A DNA stretch of 64,000 bases. Source: Mugil cephalus (Eukaryota; Chordata; Actinopteri; Mugiliformes; Mugilidae). Shown one piece after another: positions 22,951 through 56,531 of this stretch. Below the pieces are notes generated by a model. The model ran no database searches. It was not told where the DNA came from and worked only from the letters and a program-made list of their open reading frames with translations. The DNA lies in the NCBI RefSeq assembly GCF_022458985.1, contig NC_061776.1, positions 5,936,088 to 6,000,087 of the forward strand, given 5' to 3'. Made by a program: the position numbers and the translations under genes. Numbering within the stretch: the first letter of the stretch is position 1; the number at the start of each line of letters is the position of its first letter.

Positions 22951-24610
22951 AGTCTGACTGTTATCTGAGCCCGGTTGGTTTAAGTCTGGTCATGGCTGGG
23001 TCGTCCTGTGGTCATGTGAGAGGTCAGAGGTCAGGTCAGTGTGTCCGTAGTGGCTGCCTGCACTCGGCGATCCAGACGACAGCTGAGGACTGTAACTGCT
23101 GCTGCTTCGTCAAGGTCACCCAGCGTTTTTTTTTTTTTTTTTTTCCAGTTTGTTTTTTCCTTGACTCATTTCTGACATAAACACCTCGAGCTGTTAAACA
23201 AACTGGAGCTGTGCGAAAGTACAACACTGTCAGTATAGTTTACTGTAAAAGAAAATTGAAATCCTCTGCCGTCAAGAGCAGCTGACATCTGCTACATTCA
23301 TTCATAAATAAGCTTCACGAAAAGTTACTCCATATGAAACCTACTGTCCCCAAAAAGGATTTGACGCACCTCTTCAAAAAATCTTTTAATTTTAATTTAC
23401 ACTAACATTATGACACTTGCACAACAATTTACATTTGCATTTAAATTCAAAGGCTTGGTTTTTGATTGTTTTCCAGCCACTAGGAGGCGGTGGAACACGT
23501 TGAATATCCGAGCCGTATATTAGAGAGTGTGATTCCATCCGCTCTGATTGGTTCTGAGCTGGTCACGTGTTTCATGGCCGCCATATTTGATACGTCTAAC
23601 CAATATTCATCCATAGAGAAGTGGCAATAACAGCGAATAAAGTTGGATTAAAAGTTAAAATATGCCACATCGCTCAGCCTACGACTCCAGCACAGGACCA
23701 GGAAAACGCGGAGGAAACTCCACCGTTTCCCCAGTGAACAAAAACGGAGAAAGTTATGGGAACAGAAGACCAAGAGGAAGAACTAGATGTCAACTGATTC
23801 TCCCTATTATCTGAGGTAAGTGTCAATGTCTGTCTTTGACGTTTGTTAAGATTTTATATAGGAAAAATAATCATTAATGTGAACCATGATCTCAAAAACG
23901 CCAAACACCGCCTTACAAATGAACGTTTGAAGTTAGCCTAGCCTTATGCTAACCTTATGCTAGCTAGTCTAGACTAAAGGCGTAGAAAAAAAATAGCAGC
24001 TGCTGTCATACTGTGAAACCCATGTGTGCATGTAATTTATGTCCATGTAGATATACAAATTTAACTGACTCGTTACTTTTCCTCGGTTAGACTACTACAA
24101 GTTATCATGGCTAGCGTGCTAATGTTATGATGGTAATACCATAATAACAGTAAGACTAACGTTAGCTCAATGACTGATGAGGTGATTGGGCTACAAAGCA
24201 TTTTACAGGCTCATATTTAAAATATTTAAAGTAAGTAGACGCTGGGATATTTAATTGAGGACCTTTTACATACTGACAGACGGTGGCAATAACATTTATA
24301 GGCCCGTTAATGGTGAAAATAAGACATTTATTTCAACATAGCACATCCGCCCCATAGGGTTACACTGTAGAATCTAAGCTCTGATGTAGCAAACATGGCG
24401 CCCGTGATTTGAGTTGACCAGACTCTTTCTAATATACGGCTCTGTTGAATATAAATCATGTAATGCTGGTAAAGATTTGGCTACACATGCAGCAGTTTCT
24501 GGAGAAACCTTCTCCTTTCAGTCCTGGTTTGGCCCCCACCGATTTCTGAGAGCGGCGTTTCACTCTTTTCACACAACTTCCTCCGTGGTTGCTGCCTTGT
24601 TTCTGCCTGA
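22951..24610. other. Between LINE fragment and gjd4, no intact gene
   Basis: Holds the THAP-like fragment and poly(T) at 23126-23143. 23790-24600 is AT-rich with repeated GCTAG/CTAAC text and no coding call. Confidence 0.4.
23662..23786 (+). pseudogene. THAP-like zinc-finger fragment with frame break
   Basis: An ATG opens MPHRSAYDSS. One frame over, the same segment reads TRRKLHRFPSEQKRRKLW and ends at TAG. The HRFP block with following basic K/R and W is typical of THAP domains. The first cysteine expected after MPxx is absent. A GAGGTAAGT donor-like site follows at about 23813. It could be a decayed exon or part of a THAP-bearing transposon. Confidence 0.45.
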
Positions 24611-24614
24611 TATA

Positions 24615-24620
24615 TTTATT
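24615..24620 (-). promoter_or_regulatory. gjd4: Probable poly(A) signal of gjd4
   Basis: AATAAA on the minus strand about 230 bases after the gjd4 stop codon. It is the nearest canonical signal; usage is inferred. Confidence 0.45.
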
Positions 24621-24851
24621 TAAATAAAACTCAACAAAGTTGCCAAAAAAAGAAGGAAACAATCGGTCAAAAACGTCCCGTGAAGCCATTTATCGTTGCA
24701 CATTCTTTCTACAGTAGTTTACGTATCTTTTGACTTTGTATGTTATTGTTCGTGAAATTATTCTTTTGTTTTCTGTCAACTTTCATGCAATCAGAATCTG
24801 AAAAATACAAATCAAGAAAAGTGTTGGTTTAAAGAAGACGTGCAGGAGTGA

Positions 24852-25960
24852 TTACACCCACGCTCTCTTGTCCTTAGTTTCGCTGCTATCAGGCTGCTGT
24901 CCCGAGTTTACCCCCGCTGGAGCGCACTGGCTCATCTTTTTGACACCCATGGGTGTCGTGGCCCCCGGGTTCGGTAATGGTCCCCTATCTGGCCGGGGAG
25001 ATAACGCAGGTCTGAGCTGGCTGTGAAGGATGTAGTGAGTTGGCGCTGCGGTGCCCATGGCAGTAGGCCACTGAGACGTTTCCACTTTGGCATCTTTGCT
25101 TTCCGAGCTCTTCTCGAATTCGCTGGTTTTAGGTGTGTGCCCAGCTTTTGTAAGAAGAGGCTCACTATTTGGCACAGCCCTAGTGGCGAGGTTTTCATCC
25201 GTTGTGAGACCGTTCATCTTCGAGTTTCCGCTGATCCTCCTGGTTGAAATAATGTCCGAGTCGTCCGTCACGGTTGTGGTCGTCAACATGCTGCTCTGCT
25301 CTCCTTTGCTCATCTCCTCCACCAGCATCTCCCTCTTCCTCCTCCACCTCACCATCGCCTTCGCCGAGCTCGCCAGGTCGACGAAACTGAGCAGGATGGA
25401 CAAAGAGGCGACGCCGAGCATGAAGTTGAGCATCAGGGTTTTCTCCGTCGGCCTGGAGATGTAGCACTCCACCCCAGACGTGCAGGGCGCCTCGTAGCAG
25501 AAGAAGCTCTTAGGAAGCGCCAGACCGAAGAGAAAAAACTGGCCCGCGCCGAAAACCGCCTCGAGAACCATCCGCAGAATTACGACCAGGAAGTAGGAAC
25601 AGTAGAACCGCGGCGCGCCCAGCTCGCGCGTGAGTTCGTGTTCCCTCGAGGAGCTCGAGTTCTCCGGGGGGAGCGGCGAGCCTCCTCGACTCCAGTAGAA
25701 ACTTCCGAAGTAGCCGTGCGACAAAACCTTGTGCATGACGTAGGTGGCGTAGACCGCGTGGGGAAGGCAGAGGAGGATGAGGTGGAAGAGCCAGAGGCGG
25801 AGGACGGAGACGGGGGCGAACACGTTGAAGCACACGTTGGAGCAGCCGGGCTGGAGGGTGTTGCAGATGAACTGCTCCTGCTCGTCGCTGAACAGCGTGA
25901 AGCCGGCCAGCAGGAGGACGAGGACACGTAAAACCAGCATCAGGACCCACCAGGTTTTAC
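24852..25960 (-). CDS. gjd4: gjd4 coding exon 2
   Basis: Acceptor CATTCCAG precedes GTAAAACC at 25960. The exon holds all four membrane helices, both cysteine loops and the tail, ending at TAA or equivalent at 24852. The part encoding the first loop and membrane helices is GC-rich. Confidence 0.94.
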
Positions 25961-27854
25961 CTGGAATGGAGAATAGATACCAAAATAAAAACACAGTATC
26001 AGGATGGAAAGGCTAACATCTTCACTTAGAAGAAATTCTATATGGTAAATACCTATAGGGGCCTCTGTGGATCATCCCACAGATACTTGATTAGTTTGGG
26101 ATATAGTGAATTTGGAGACCAGGTCAACACCTTGTGATGTTCTTCATGTTTGTTTTTGTTGAGTTGTTCTTCAAGTGTTTTTGTGTGTGTGTGTGTGTGT
26201 GTGTGTCAGGCTACATCCTGCTGCCATCAAGGAGTGTCATTGCTATGGGGTGGGGGTGCCCGTCTAAGTAACATCCACATGAATGAATGCCAGAAAGTAC
26301 CAAGTCTTCTCAGTTTGTGACATTGAATTCTCACAAAATGGTTTAAATGTTTTTTTTTTTACTTCTCATTGATGTAAAAATGAATAATATGATGACGCCA
26401 AGCATAAAAAAAGTGAGGATTTAACTACTTTTAATATTTATAGAGATGATATTTATACAGATCCATAAAAACAGACTTTTAATAATTTGAAATGTGTAAA
26501 TAGTAGCAATGGTTGATAAAATTATAAGAGAAAATATTTCCCCAAATCTAAACCACGGCATAGAGCAGGGTGTCAAAAATATGGCCTGCAGGCCAAAAAC
26601 GGCCCACCAGAGGGTCCGTTCTGGCCCATGGGATGAACCTGCAAACTGCGAACATTGTAGAGATAAAATTAACTGCAATGTTTTTCAAATTAAACTGGCT
26701 CCTAAACCTTATCTTTCCACTGTCGCACTGTTTAAGTCACAGAGACCCAAGCTCTTTGCTCTTTGCTCTTTGGGATTAGAAGGATCTAAGAACTATAAAA
26801 ACTAAGCGTTTTCTTTGAACAGGAAGTAGATTTTTGGAAAAAATGATGTCCTCATGTGTGGACATGGGGATTATTTCACTCAGTATTATAATATAATATG
26901 TTAATTTCCATGTCTGACCATGGCTGTGCAAAAGCAGAATTGCAAAATAATGAAGTCATCAATCGAGTACTTGCTAATTATTGAAGCTGTAGCTCGTTAC
27001 TATTGATAGAATCTGTGTGTCATATTAAACTAGAAAATCAACATGTTTCAGCTGTAAAATTGAGGTTGAGGTTTTGTACACTTTTGTTAAGTGACCGGCT
27101 GCAGAATGAATCCATGTTTTTTACACAACTAGTATCTAGTTAAGAGGATAAAAGTTTAAATGAAGCAGAATAAGAAGCAACAAACAAACCTAAAATGTAA
27201 CGTCCCCATATGAGGACACAGGGTCTCAGGAGGTTAAGATACTGAGACCAAGGACTAAACAGCTGACGGCAGCGATGCAGAAATTGCACTTATTTTTCTT
27301 CAGACATTTTATTTTGTTCATAAAATGTTTCGTAATAGGACAGTTTGTTAAATGGAAATATTTTCATAATGTACCTTTTTTTTTGCACTAAAATAAAGTG
27401 TAACATGTGTAATTGTCAATATTTGTAAGGTCTTATACTCCTGCTGTGTTACTGTTACTCTGAGATCAGATTGAGTTGTATTTGATAGAGGTATAGAGGG
27501 TGTTTTATTAAACGTACCAGTGAAGAATTAAAAATGAAACATTCTTAAAATTTCAAACTAAAATTTAACTTTTTAAATCTAATAAATACAGGAAAAACTC
27601 CTCCGTAAATAAAAGGATTTTTACTTTCACAAATGGACGACTGTGCTGTAGAGAAAAGACACAACAATCCCCAGTTGTTTATTTGCTCTTGTTAAGAACA
27701 GCTGTATCTGTATAAAGTGAACATTAAACATCTGTAAACGTGTAACGGGCGCCGACTACCAACAAAGAATAAATAATTAAAACCTCCAGATAGACTCACC
27801 AATGAAAGACACATTGTGACTGATAGTGATGAAGAACACGTCAAACGCTCCCAT
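24852..27854 (-). CDS. gjd4: Connexin, gap junction delta-4 (Cx40.1 / Cx39 type), 387 aa, two exons
   Basis: Subunit of gap-junction channels in the plasma membrane; six form a hemichannel. Coding exons are 27800-27854 and 24852-25960, joined in phase 1 inside a glycine codon. Seen: a 19-residue N-terminal helix starting MGAFDVFF, membrane helix 1 at about 22-42, first extracellular loop cysteines 51, 58, 62 (C-x6-C-x3-C), helix 2 at about 71-95, helix 3 at about 138-163, second-loop cysteines 173, 178, 184 (C-x4-C-x5-C) with the connexin signature SRPTEK at 187-192, and helix 4 after it. A long polar tail ends RAWV, against EWV in human GJD4, which agrees with the delta-4 call. An alternative start inside the intron (25994) would drop the N-terminal helix and is rejected. 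It lies convergent to fzd8 and downstream of ccny, as in other vertebrates. Confidence 0.94.
26055..26360 (+). mobile_element. MITE family A copy 5, ends lost, in the gjd4 intron
   Basis: Only the body is present, from GCCTCTGTGGATCATCCCAC to CACAAAATGGTTTAAATG. It contains a GT run (26182-26206). It lies 95 bases from the gjd4 exon 2 acceptor. Confidence 0.65.
26567..26660. mobile_element. hAT-type MITE end, in the gjd4 intron
   Basis: CAGGGTGTCAAAAATATGGC with GGCCAAAAACGGCCCACCAG. One end only; the other end could not be placed. Confidence 0.45.
26661..27799. other. Rest of gjd4 intron, nothing recognised
   Basis: AT-rich, non-coding, without clear repeats after the hAT-type end. Confidence 0.4.
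27800..27854 (-). CDS. gjd4: gjd4 coding exon 1
   Basis: Fifty-five bases encode MGAFDVFFITISHNVSFI plus the first base of a glycine codon. The ATG has A at -3 and G at +4, and the exon ends at a strong GTGAGT donor. A tiny first coding exon holding only the N-terminal helix fits my memory of human GJD4. A six-codon uORF (MGSAE) lies just upstream. Confidence 0.9.
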
Positions 27855-27859
27855 CGTCC

Positions 27860-28742
27860 TCACTCTCATTCAGCCGAACCCATGAGAAACAAAGTGAAAC
27901 TCTCCCAACAGCGTCAAATCCAAAATGCACTTGATGTCGGTCGGCCGAGGAGTTGCCGCGCAATAAATACACTCACCTCCGCTGTGGTGTCGCTGCCTCT
28001 CACTCTTGTCTGCAGAGGCCGGGGCCCGCGGAGTCTATTCTTACCAGCCCGCCATCAAAGCATTGTTGGGATGTCAAGGTACGAGTCGACCTTGTGCGGA
28101 GGCTGCCAGTCAGCTTTGTAATGCCCGATCGTAAACTCGAGCCAAACCACCGAACGACTCTGAGACGCTTTGGATTTCACATAAAGGTGCCACAAGGAAA
28201 ATCAGTATCCAAGGAACTCCACAGGCCCAGTGTCTCTTATTTTATATGCAGTGAGGTTGTATCACTCTGTTCGTGTTAAAAATGCACAAAGGACGCACAC
28301 CGACGTTTAAAGACAGATTTTTTTTTAAAACGAGATCTTTTTTTTCTTCTTTATTTTTTTTTTTTATTAAAAACACAAATCAGCATTTGCTATAAATACG
28401 TTTCAGGTAGCCTGTCACAGTTCTTTTTTTTTTTTTTTTTTACAACTGTACAAATCTGTTTAAATTTGACAAATGAGAAAATGATGAATAAAATAAAAAA
28501 AGAGAGTAGCAAGATTAGAGAACTAGAAGGTCGTAACGATTTGGGGTTTTAGAGGATTTTGAACCGTTTCCTTTGGTTCATATTATCATTAAAATGTTCT
28601 TTGAGTTCCCTGGTAATAGAAGGAACGTGGGACTTCAGATATATAAAGCTGCAATCAGCTTGGTTTGTGGGTTTACTGCCAAAGTTTCACAGAGTTGCAC
28701 AACATGAATCTTAATCCTAAACCCAAAGAGGACAGACAAGAT
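27860..28742. other. gjd4 upstream region and ccny downstream flank
   Basis: 27860-28130 is the probable gjd4 promoter and leader; no TATA box is obvious. 28318-28445 is T-rich with a minus-strand AATAAA at about 28350 that may end a long ccny transcript. Confidence 0.4.
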
Positions 28743-29199
28743 CTGGCATAACATTATGACCACCTTCCTAATATCGTGTAGGCCTCTCTTGTGCCTCCAA
28801 AACAGCTGTGACTCATCAGAGAATGGGCGTGGGCCTTCTGTAGGTGTCCTGTGGTGTCTGGTAACAGGATGTTGTCAGTTCGGGGCCCTTGGGTCCTAAC
28901 CTATGGGTTGAGGGGAAGGGCCACAGACACTTGTCAATTTGAAAGCTTGTGCTGTTCTCCGTGTTTTCTTGACTTATTCCTAAAGCGTTTTTGTGTCCGT
29001 GTCAGGCTTCATCCTGGTCTGGATCCTGGTTCATTCTGGTCTGGATCCTGGTTCATTCTGGTCTGGTCTAGGTGGGTGCTACATGTCTAAGTACGTAACA
29101 TCCACCTGGTCTAAAGCAGAACATTACACTAATACAAGACGGTCGATGTTATTTACGTCTCTTGATGGTGGTCATAATGTTGTGGCTGATCGGTGTTTG
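28743..29199 (+). mobile_element. MITE family A copy 6
   Basis: Both ends are present. The body carries a local tandem duplication of about 23 bases (TGGTCTGGATCCTGGTTCAT, 29017-29068). Confidence 0.7.
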
Positions 29200-30244
29200 C
29201 TATTCAAGCATCAATCAAAGAACATGTCAATATGAACCACTGGAAATAAAGACGCTGGAATAGCACCCTACGACTTCTGAGGCCGGATATATTTTTTAAT
29301 CGTTTCCAAATCAAGTGTACATTATTGGTAACATATCGTCATCTACAGTGACTCTGTAATACGGAATAAATAAAAACAAAGGAATGTTGCGACCTTCTCT
29401 CACGTGTTGCTTCGAGGTTGGACATCAAGGGGAAATCTAGAAACGGAGGGCAAAGGAAAATCTCTTTTCCTCACTTTTTTGGAGCCACATGAGCAGCATA
29501 TTTAAAACAGGATCTTTATCATTTAAGACGTTCTGAGGAGAACTTCTTGTGCCGGGAGGAAGCGTATTTTATCAGCTGCTGCTTTCTTTCAAGAAGAATC
29601 AGTCGACTAGAAAAATAAATAAATACCTACGGCCTGTTCATCCAGTGAAGAGTTACACATGTTAAACTGTTAATGCTTGTTTAAAGCTCTGCACGGACTC
29701 TGACATGCAGTCGTTTTTTTGAACCAACCTCAGATAATCAAGAAAAAGAGCAATCCTCAGGTCGCCATGACAACGGTTTTAAAAACACAGTCTCTGTGGC
29801 TGCAGTTGATGCTTGTGCTTCCACCTGCAATCAAATGTGCTATTTATTTAGAATTTTGAGCTTATTTAAGTCTTTGAGCTTATTAAATAAGAGAAATGCA
29901 GTATATGTGTAAGGTGCATAATGAGGATTATTTTCTCTCCCTCCTCGTTACATGCTGGTCAGTGTCCAAGAAAACAAAACTAACTGGGAATAGTTTTCAT
30001 AGCACGAACAGCCCACATCGCCTGTGGGTTACTCACAATGAAACCGCAGGTAATGCTTTTCTAATGCAAATGTAACATTTCCTGCTGTGAGATGTGTTTT
30101 TCATCCAAATCCAGCTCAAATGTACCATGAAATCCCACAACTTTTTGATGAATGGTTCACAGAAAGAGAGGTGTGCTTCATTCTACTCTAAGCTTCTTCT
30201 CGGCTCATGGCAAAAAAATTAAATAAACACTTGAGAAGTTACTG

Positions 30245-30650
30245 TACGGAAGAGGATTAGGGCCACTGGAAAAAAAATGCAGTAAGAGTGAATGTTTTTT
30301 TTTCTTTAACTTTACACTTTAATCTCAGAATTCTCAGAATAAAGACCAAAATTCTGAGATTAAAGTTAGAATTCTGAGGAAAAAAGTCAAAATTCTGAGA
30401 AAAAAATGAGAATTCTGAGTCAGAATTGGGAGATTAAAGTCAGATTTCTGAGATTTAAGTCATTCTCAGAATAAAATCAAAACTGTGAGGCTAAAGTCAG
30501 AATTCTGAGAAAAAAGTCAGAATTCTGAGAATAATCTGAGATTAATGAAATTAATCTCAGATAATTTTTTTCTGAGATTAAAGTCAGAACAAAAAAAAAA
30601 AAAATAATTTGCTCTAAATGCATTTTCAGTGGCCCTAATCCTCCTCTGTA
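30245..30650. mobile_element. TA-flanked inverted-repeat element with internal TTCTGAGA satellite
   Basis: Ends are inverted copies: GAGGATTAGGGCCACTG at the left and CAGTGGCCCTAATCCTC at the right, bounded by TA. The interior (30321-30585) is a degenerate tandem array built on AATTCTGAGA and ATTAAAGTCAGA, itself partly self-complementary. TA boundaries suggest a Tc1/mariner-type MITE. It sits in the likely ccny 3' UTR. Confidence 0.75.
30321..30585. repeat. Degenerate TTCTGAGA tandem array
   Basis: At least ten partial copies of AGTCAGAATTCTGAGA, irregularly spaced. It is the core of the element at 30245-30650. Confidence 0.75.
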
Positions 30651-31440
30651 TCACTAAATACTGATTGAGTGTAGAAATCATGCTGTGAAGTACTTCCTGC
30701 CTGTTAAAGTGTGAAGGAAAAGGGTTTTTTTGATTGTGCACGTCCCCCATAACTACAATATTACACTGGAAATATGAACTTTTTTTTTTTTTAATTTGTT
30801 CCGGCCCTTTTCGTGTTCAAAACGTGTGTTTCTGTCCTCAACATAACCGAGACGAGGAGCAAATATAAATCAACATATTAAACCGACTACCTGAGTATCA
30901 AGAGGTGCAACTAGAAATACTGTAAACCTTGAAGATTTCCGAAAGGAGAAAAAACTAACGCTATCCCGTGAAATCCAAGAGGAAATAAATAACCGGTAGA
31001 AAGTCCAACGTTTGTGAAGTTCGGCTTTGCAGGTTCGGCTGCGACAGGCGGAAAAGTTGTGACAGTGGAGTAAAAATAAATAACGTGTGTCACTGTGAAG
31101 CTGCGGGGCCACCTGGAGGACAGGGCATGTCAAATCTTTTAAAACGAGGCCGGAAATAGATTATATTAAGACAGCTTCATAATGCCATAAGAGTTTTAAG
31201 GCTCTGTCTGTTGTGGTCCAAAGATAAATGTTCCTCCTCAGGTAATGAAACCACCAGAAACTTCCTTCCTTCCCTCCTTCTCTCGTAACACGAAGGGTGG
31301 AGGCACTGCAAAGGCATCACGTTAAGTAGAAACCTCTCCGTACGCGAGCAGTTCAGATTCCTTGAATCCGGTTTCGACCGTGTGTGCACGGTCTCTTCTC
31401 CTCTGCCTCGAACAGTCCTGACGCCAGAGTCTGTCAGTGG

Positions 31441-53389
<21,949 letters not shown>

Positions 53390-53390
53390 C

Positions 53391-53412
53391 TCTCTCTCTC
53401 TCTCTCTCTTTC
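53391..53412. repeat. CT/GA run abutting the ccny start codon
   Basis: TCTCTCTC on the plus strand, so GAGAGA in the ccny leader, ending two bases before the ATG. Confidence 0.95.
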
Positions 53413-53419
53413 TAAACTA

Positions 53420-53790
53420 TCCTTCCCGTGTCGGAGCTGAATCGACCCCCACGGCGCCGGCGGCGGCGGTCAGCATAGATCACCAGAGCGCGCTTGGAGC
53501 ATCCGCGGCTGCGCCCATAGATCCCGTCAGTGGTCTCGGGGAACGTCTCCGCGGGGCACGGCTGTCACGGAGGGATGTCACTTCCACCGGTAGCAGCCGA
53601 CGTGCGCAACGAGCGGACGCGCTGCCGCTGCCCCGGGCATCGTACGAGCGGGACGCTTCCCGCGAGGCAGAGGAGCGACGGTGCGCACTCGAGATGCGTG
53701 TGTCCGTGTTGTGGCTCGCTGTCAGCGCGTCAGAGCGACAGGGGAGGGAGGGAGGGAGGGAGGGAGGGAGAGAGGGCTGCAAATCCCGAG
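53420..53790 (-). promoter_or_regulatory. ccny: CpG-rich ccny promoter and 5' leader region
   Basis: The bases just upstream of the ccny start codon are strongly GC- and CpG-rich, unlike the flanks, and end in GGGA tandem repeats (53743-53770). This fits a housekeeping CpG-island promoter. The exact start site is not visible. Confidence 0.55.
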
Positions 53791-53870
53791 AAACGTTTCC
53801 GGTTCAAGTGGGTGGTTACAAAAGAGACGGAGGGAGAGAGAGAGAGAGAGAGAGAGCGCGCGCGCATATA
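53743..53870. repeat. GGGA tandem repeat and GA/GC/TA run
   Basis: GGGA units (53743-53770), then GA from about 53833 passing into GCGCGC and TATATA. Confidence 0.9.
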
Positions 53871-53874
53871 TAGA

Positions 53875-54600
53875 TATGGCCAAAAATATATATCACGATA
53901 TTTTTTTCAGAATTCTGACGGTATCACGGTATATTACGTTTTTTTTTTCCCCATGCATAATTGTGTGTTCACAACATTCTCTACTGGTTGAGAGAGGAAG
54001 TAATACAGTAGATCGACTAAGGATGGACTATTTTACTGTGATGATGAGTGAATATTGTAGAATATTGTAGTAAAACTGGTTTGCATTAGCACTGACTGCT
54101 GATGTGGAAACTTGGGGACATTTGCAGCTCAGAGATAAAAAAAAGAAAAAAATAAATGTTATCAAGATGAAAAGAAGAACCAGAGACAATTATGGTTTAA
54201 TTTATTTTGACATATTTATTCATATATAAACATTTAAACTGCTATGTCTGTGATGTCAATAGCAGCATGACCTGCTACCGTAATAACTGTAGTCTGCGGG
54301 CAACAATTTTTTCTTATTCATAAAAAGTTAAAATAGGGGACAGCTTTAGCCGGGGGACAGGTCATCCAAAACGGGGACTGTCCCCAGAAACCAGGGATGT
54401 CTTGCCACCCTAAAAACAAAACAAAACAAAACAAAAAAACAACCGACATGGCAACTTCCAAAAGTCCTCTGCCGTTCTGCCACTTCTTAATTTTTCAGAC
54501 TTTTCCATCTTCACCACATCTCACAGTGAGGCAGTCGCACCATGTGTGTTTAGATGCGCTACACTGAAAATGGTGCAGTCTGAAACAGTGTCTTAAGGCG
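53875..54600 (+). mobile_element. Repeat family B copy 3, upstream of ccny
   Basis: Starts ATGGCCAAAAATATATATCA and holds the same ordered blocks as copy 1, including AAAACGGGGACTGTCCCCAG. It lies about 490 bases upstream of the ccny start codon, at the edge of the CpG-rich region. Confidence 0.6.
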
Positions 54601-55579
54601 CAACTTTCCTAATGCTGTGTAAAAAAAAAAATCCTGATCTAAATGACTGCTCATGAGGTTTATTTCCTATCAAATCGATAAGGACACTTTCATTTACAGC
54701 CTGCTGTTAGATGGATAGATCAGTCTGGGGAGTCTGGGTTCACACATTCTGGCACAAAACCATGATTTTGAGAAACTCAAAGAAATAATTAGAAGCCCTT
54801 CTGAATATTTAAGCTCCTTATCCTTCTCCTTCTACAATAGATTTAGTTTCGTGTTTGGTTAAATCAGGACGATTAATTCATCAAAAATTATGAATTTGAT
54901 GTGTTCGTTTTGTTTCGGGGAAAGGTGCGTCTGGCCCAAAGATAAATAAATCCATGGTTTCTATTGTTGATTTGACGTTTATGTATTGGATAGGAGCTTA
55001 ACCAGACAGAATAAAAGAACACATAATCATGAGGACACATGTCACCAACATCTTGGGTTGCAAGGTATTAAAAGGTTTGAGTCAGGTAAAACGAGGACAT
55101 CTGCTGGACAGACTAGGGTAAAGCAGCTCTTATTAATTTATGTAATACCCAATAAATGCAGTTATTCAGATAAATGAGGGTTCCAATCATCCATTTAAAA
55201 AAAATGCTGAAGCAAAGGTTGCAGGTTTTCCTGGGGGTGTTTCGTTGCTCATCTAAGTAGCTTCTTTAGTTCTTCAAGGACTCGTAGGGAGTCGGGATAG
55301 AAAAATTACTAATATCAACTACAACTCTCCATCTGTCCTTATTATATTTTGTTCCAAATCCCCAATATACTGCACATCCTCATAATAAGCGTGGGCCTAC
55401 ATTTTTTTACATAATGCACATATTATCATGCGACCCTGAATACAGTTATAGAGGAATTAGTGCAAGATTAACAAGTATATTTCCACCAGAAGTCATGTCA
55501 GAACCAAATCAACCATAAATAATCCTGGTGGAACCTGACTGTGCAACATGTCGTGCAGAGAACCCACCATGCTCCATGC

Positions 55580-55581
55580 AA

Positions 55582-55627
<46 letters not shown>
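55580..55627. repeat. AAT trinucleotide microsatellite
   Basis: About 16 AAT units. Confidence 0.95.
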
Positions 55628-55799
55628 GTATAAGCACAGTTAACAGGGCTGTGGTACCGGATCTGATCCAGATCCTATGAGGTAGAGCAGCGTCAACAGT
55701 AGCCTACGATCTTAGCGCATCTATTTTAAATGCATTAGTCAAAGGACAAGGTGCAATAAGAATAGATATATCCTCTCATCCTGATCTCTCTCTGAGAAT

Positions 55800-56310
55800 T
55801 CTGTGACTTTAAATGTCTCTAAATTTATCTACATCCAGGGATCAGGGCACTCTCTTCTAAACAGCTTCTATCCAGATGTGGCCGGGGTTGATTTTATTAC
55901 TAAAAGCTCATAAACTCATATCTGGTTATTAGACTCTTGAACCCACTGAAACTGGACTGAACACACTCGCTCATTCGCAACCACAGTAATATCTGAACCT
56001 GCACTCAGCCCTTTGCACCCTAACTCATACTACTTAGTCGGCCCTGATCTCTGTTGTTGTGTAATGTCTCACATTACAGTGCATTGTCTCACAAGTGTAT
56101 TGTACAGGTCTTTGCACTGTTGGCATTATTTGCACTGTTCTGTATTGTCAAACACATGCTTTATGCTCAGCCCCTACTATTGCACTTAGTCCTGAGTCTT
56201 CATGTAGCTCCACGGTCCTGGAGGTTCGTCCTCCAACATCCAGTACGTGCAGTCGAGGGACGACGCTGTCCAGTTCCAGTCTGTAACGCCCTGTCACATC
56301 CTGGCAGTAA
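55800..56310 (+). repeat. LINE 3'-tail-like low-coding repeat
   Basis: TTGCAC-rich text (CTTTGCACTGTTGGCATTAT, TATTTGCACTGTTCTGTATT) resembles the 3' untranslated tails of fish L2/Rex-type LINEs. No reverse-transcriptase motif is left. Weak call. Confidence 0.35.
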
Positions 56311-56531
56311 GTGATTAAACAAAGCCCGCGTGGTGGTATTAAAGTGTTAACCGAGTGTCAACTGTCTGGTTGTAAAATCCCCTCCCTCGGCTCCAGCTCC
56401 ATTGTTGGGCCTCAAGTTTTCTAGTGGGACAGTAAACAGTGGCTGCTGCATGGAACTGGGAATCTCTAAACCTACAGTCTATTACCCGGATTCCCAGAAT
56501 TTTTTTTATTTTTATTTATTTATTTATTTTT

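Larger units (their letters stand above)
29843..31440 (-). other. ccny: Probable ccny 3' untranslated region
   Basis: No coding frame follows the stop codon. The first minus-strand AATAAA is at 29843-29848, giving a 3' UTR near 1.6 kb. A second AATAAA at about 28350-28355 would allow a 3-kb form. The stretch 30245-30650 inside it is an inverted-repeat element. Confidence 0.5.
54601..56531. other. Between ccny and crem, repeats, no gene
   Basis: 55220-55300 (TGTTTCGTTGCTCATCTAAG) matches a common fish repeat tail. There are also the AAT microsatellite and the LINE-tail-like stretch. No coding call. Confidence 0.4.

Noticed and set aside
25961-25994. A gjd4 start at an ATG in the intron (MFLFWYLFSIP)
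   Set aside because: It would lack the N-terminal helix. A proper splice acceptor lies at 25961 and exon 1 is found at 27800-27854 in matching phase.
30321-30585. CRISPR-like array
   Set aside because: The repeats are irregular, without unique spacers of constant size, inside a TA-flanked inverted-repeat element of a vertebrate genome.
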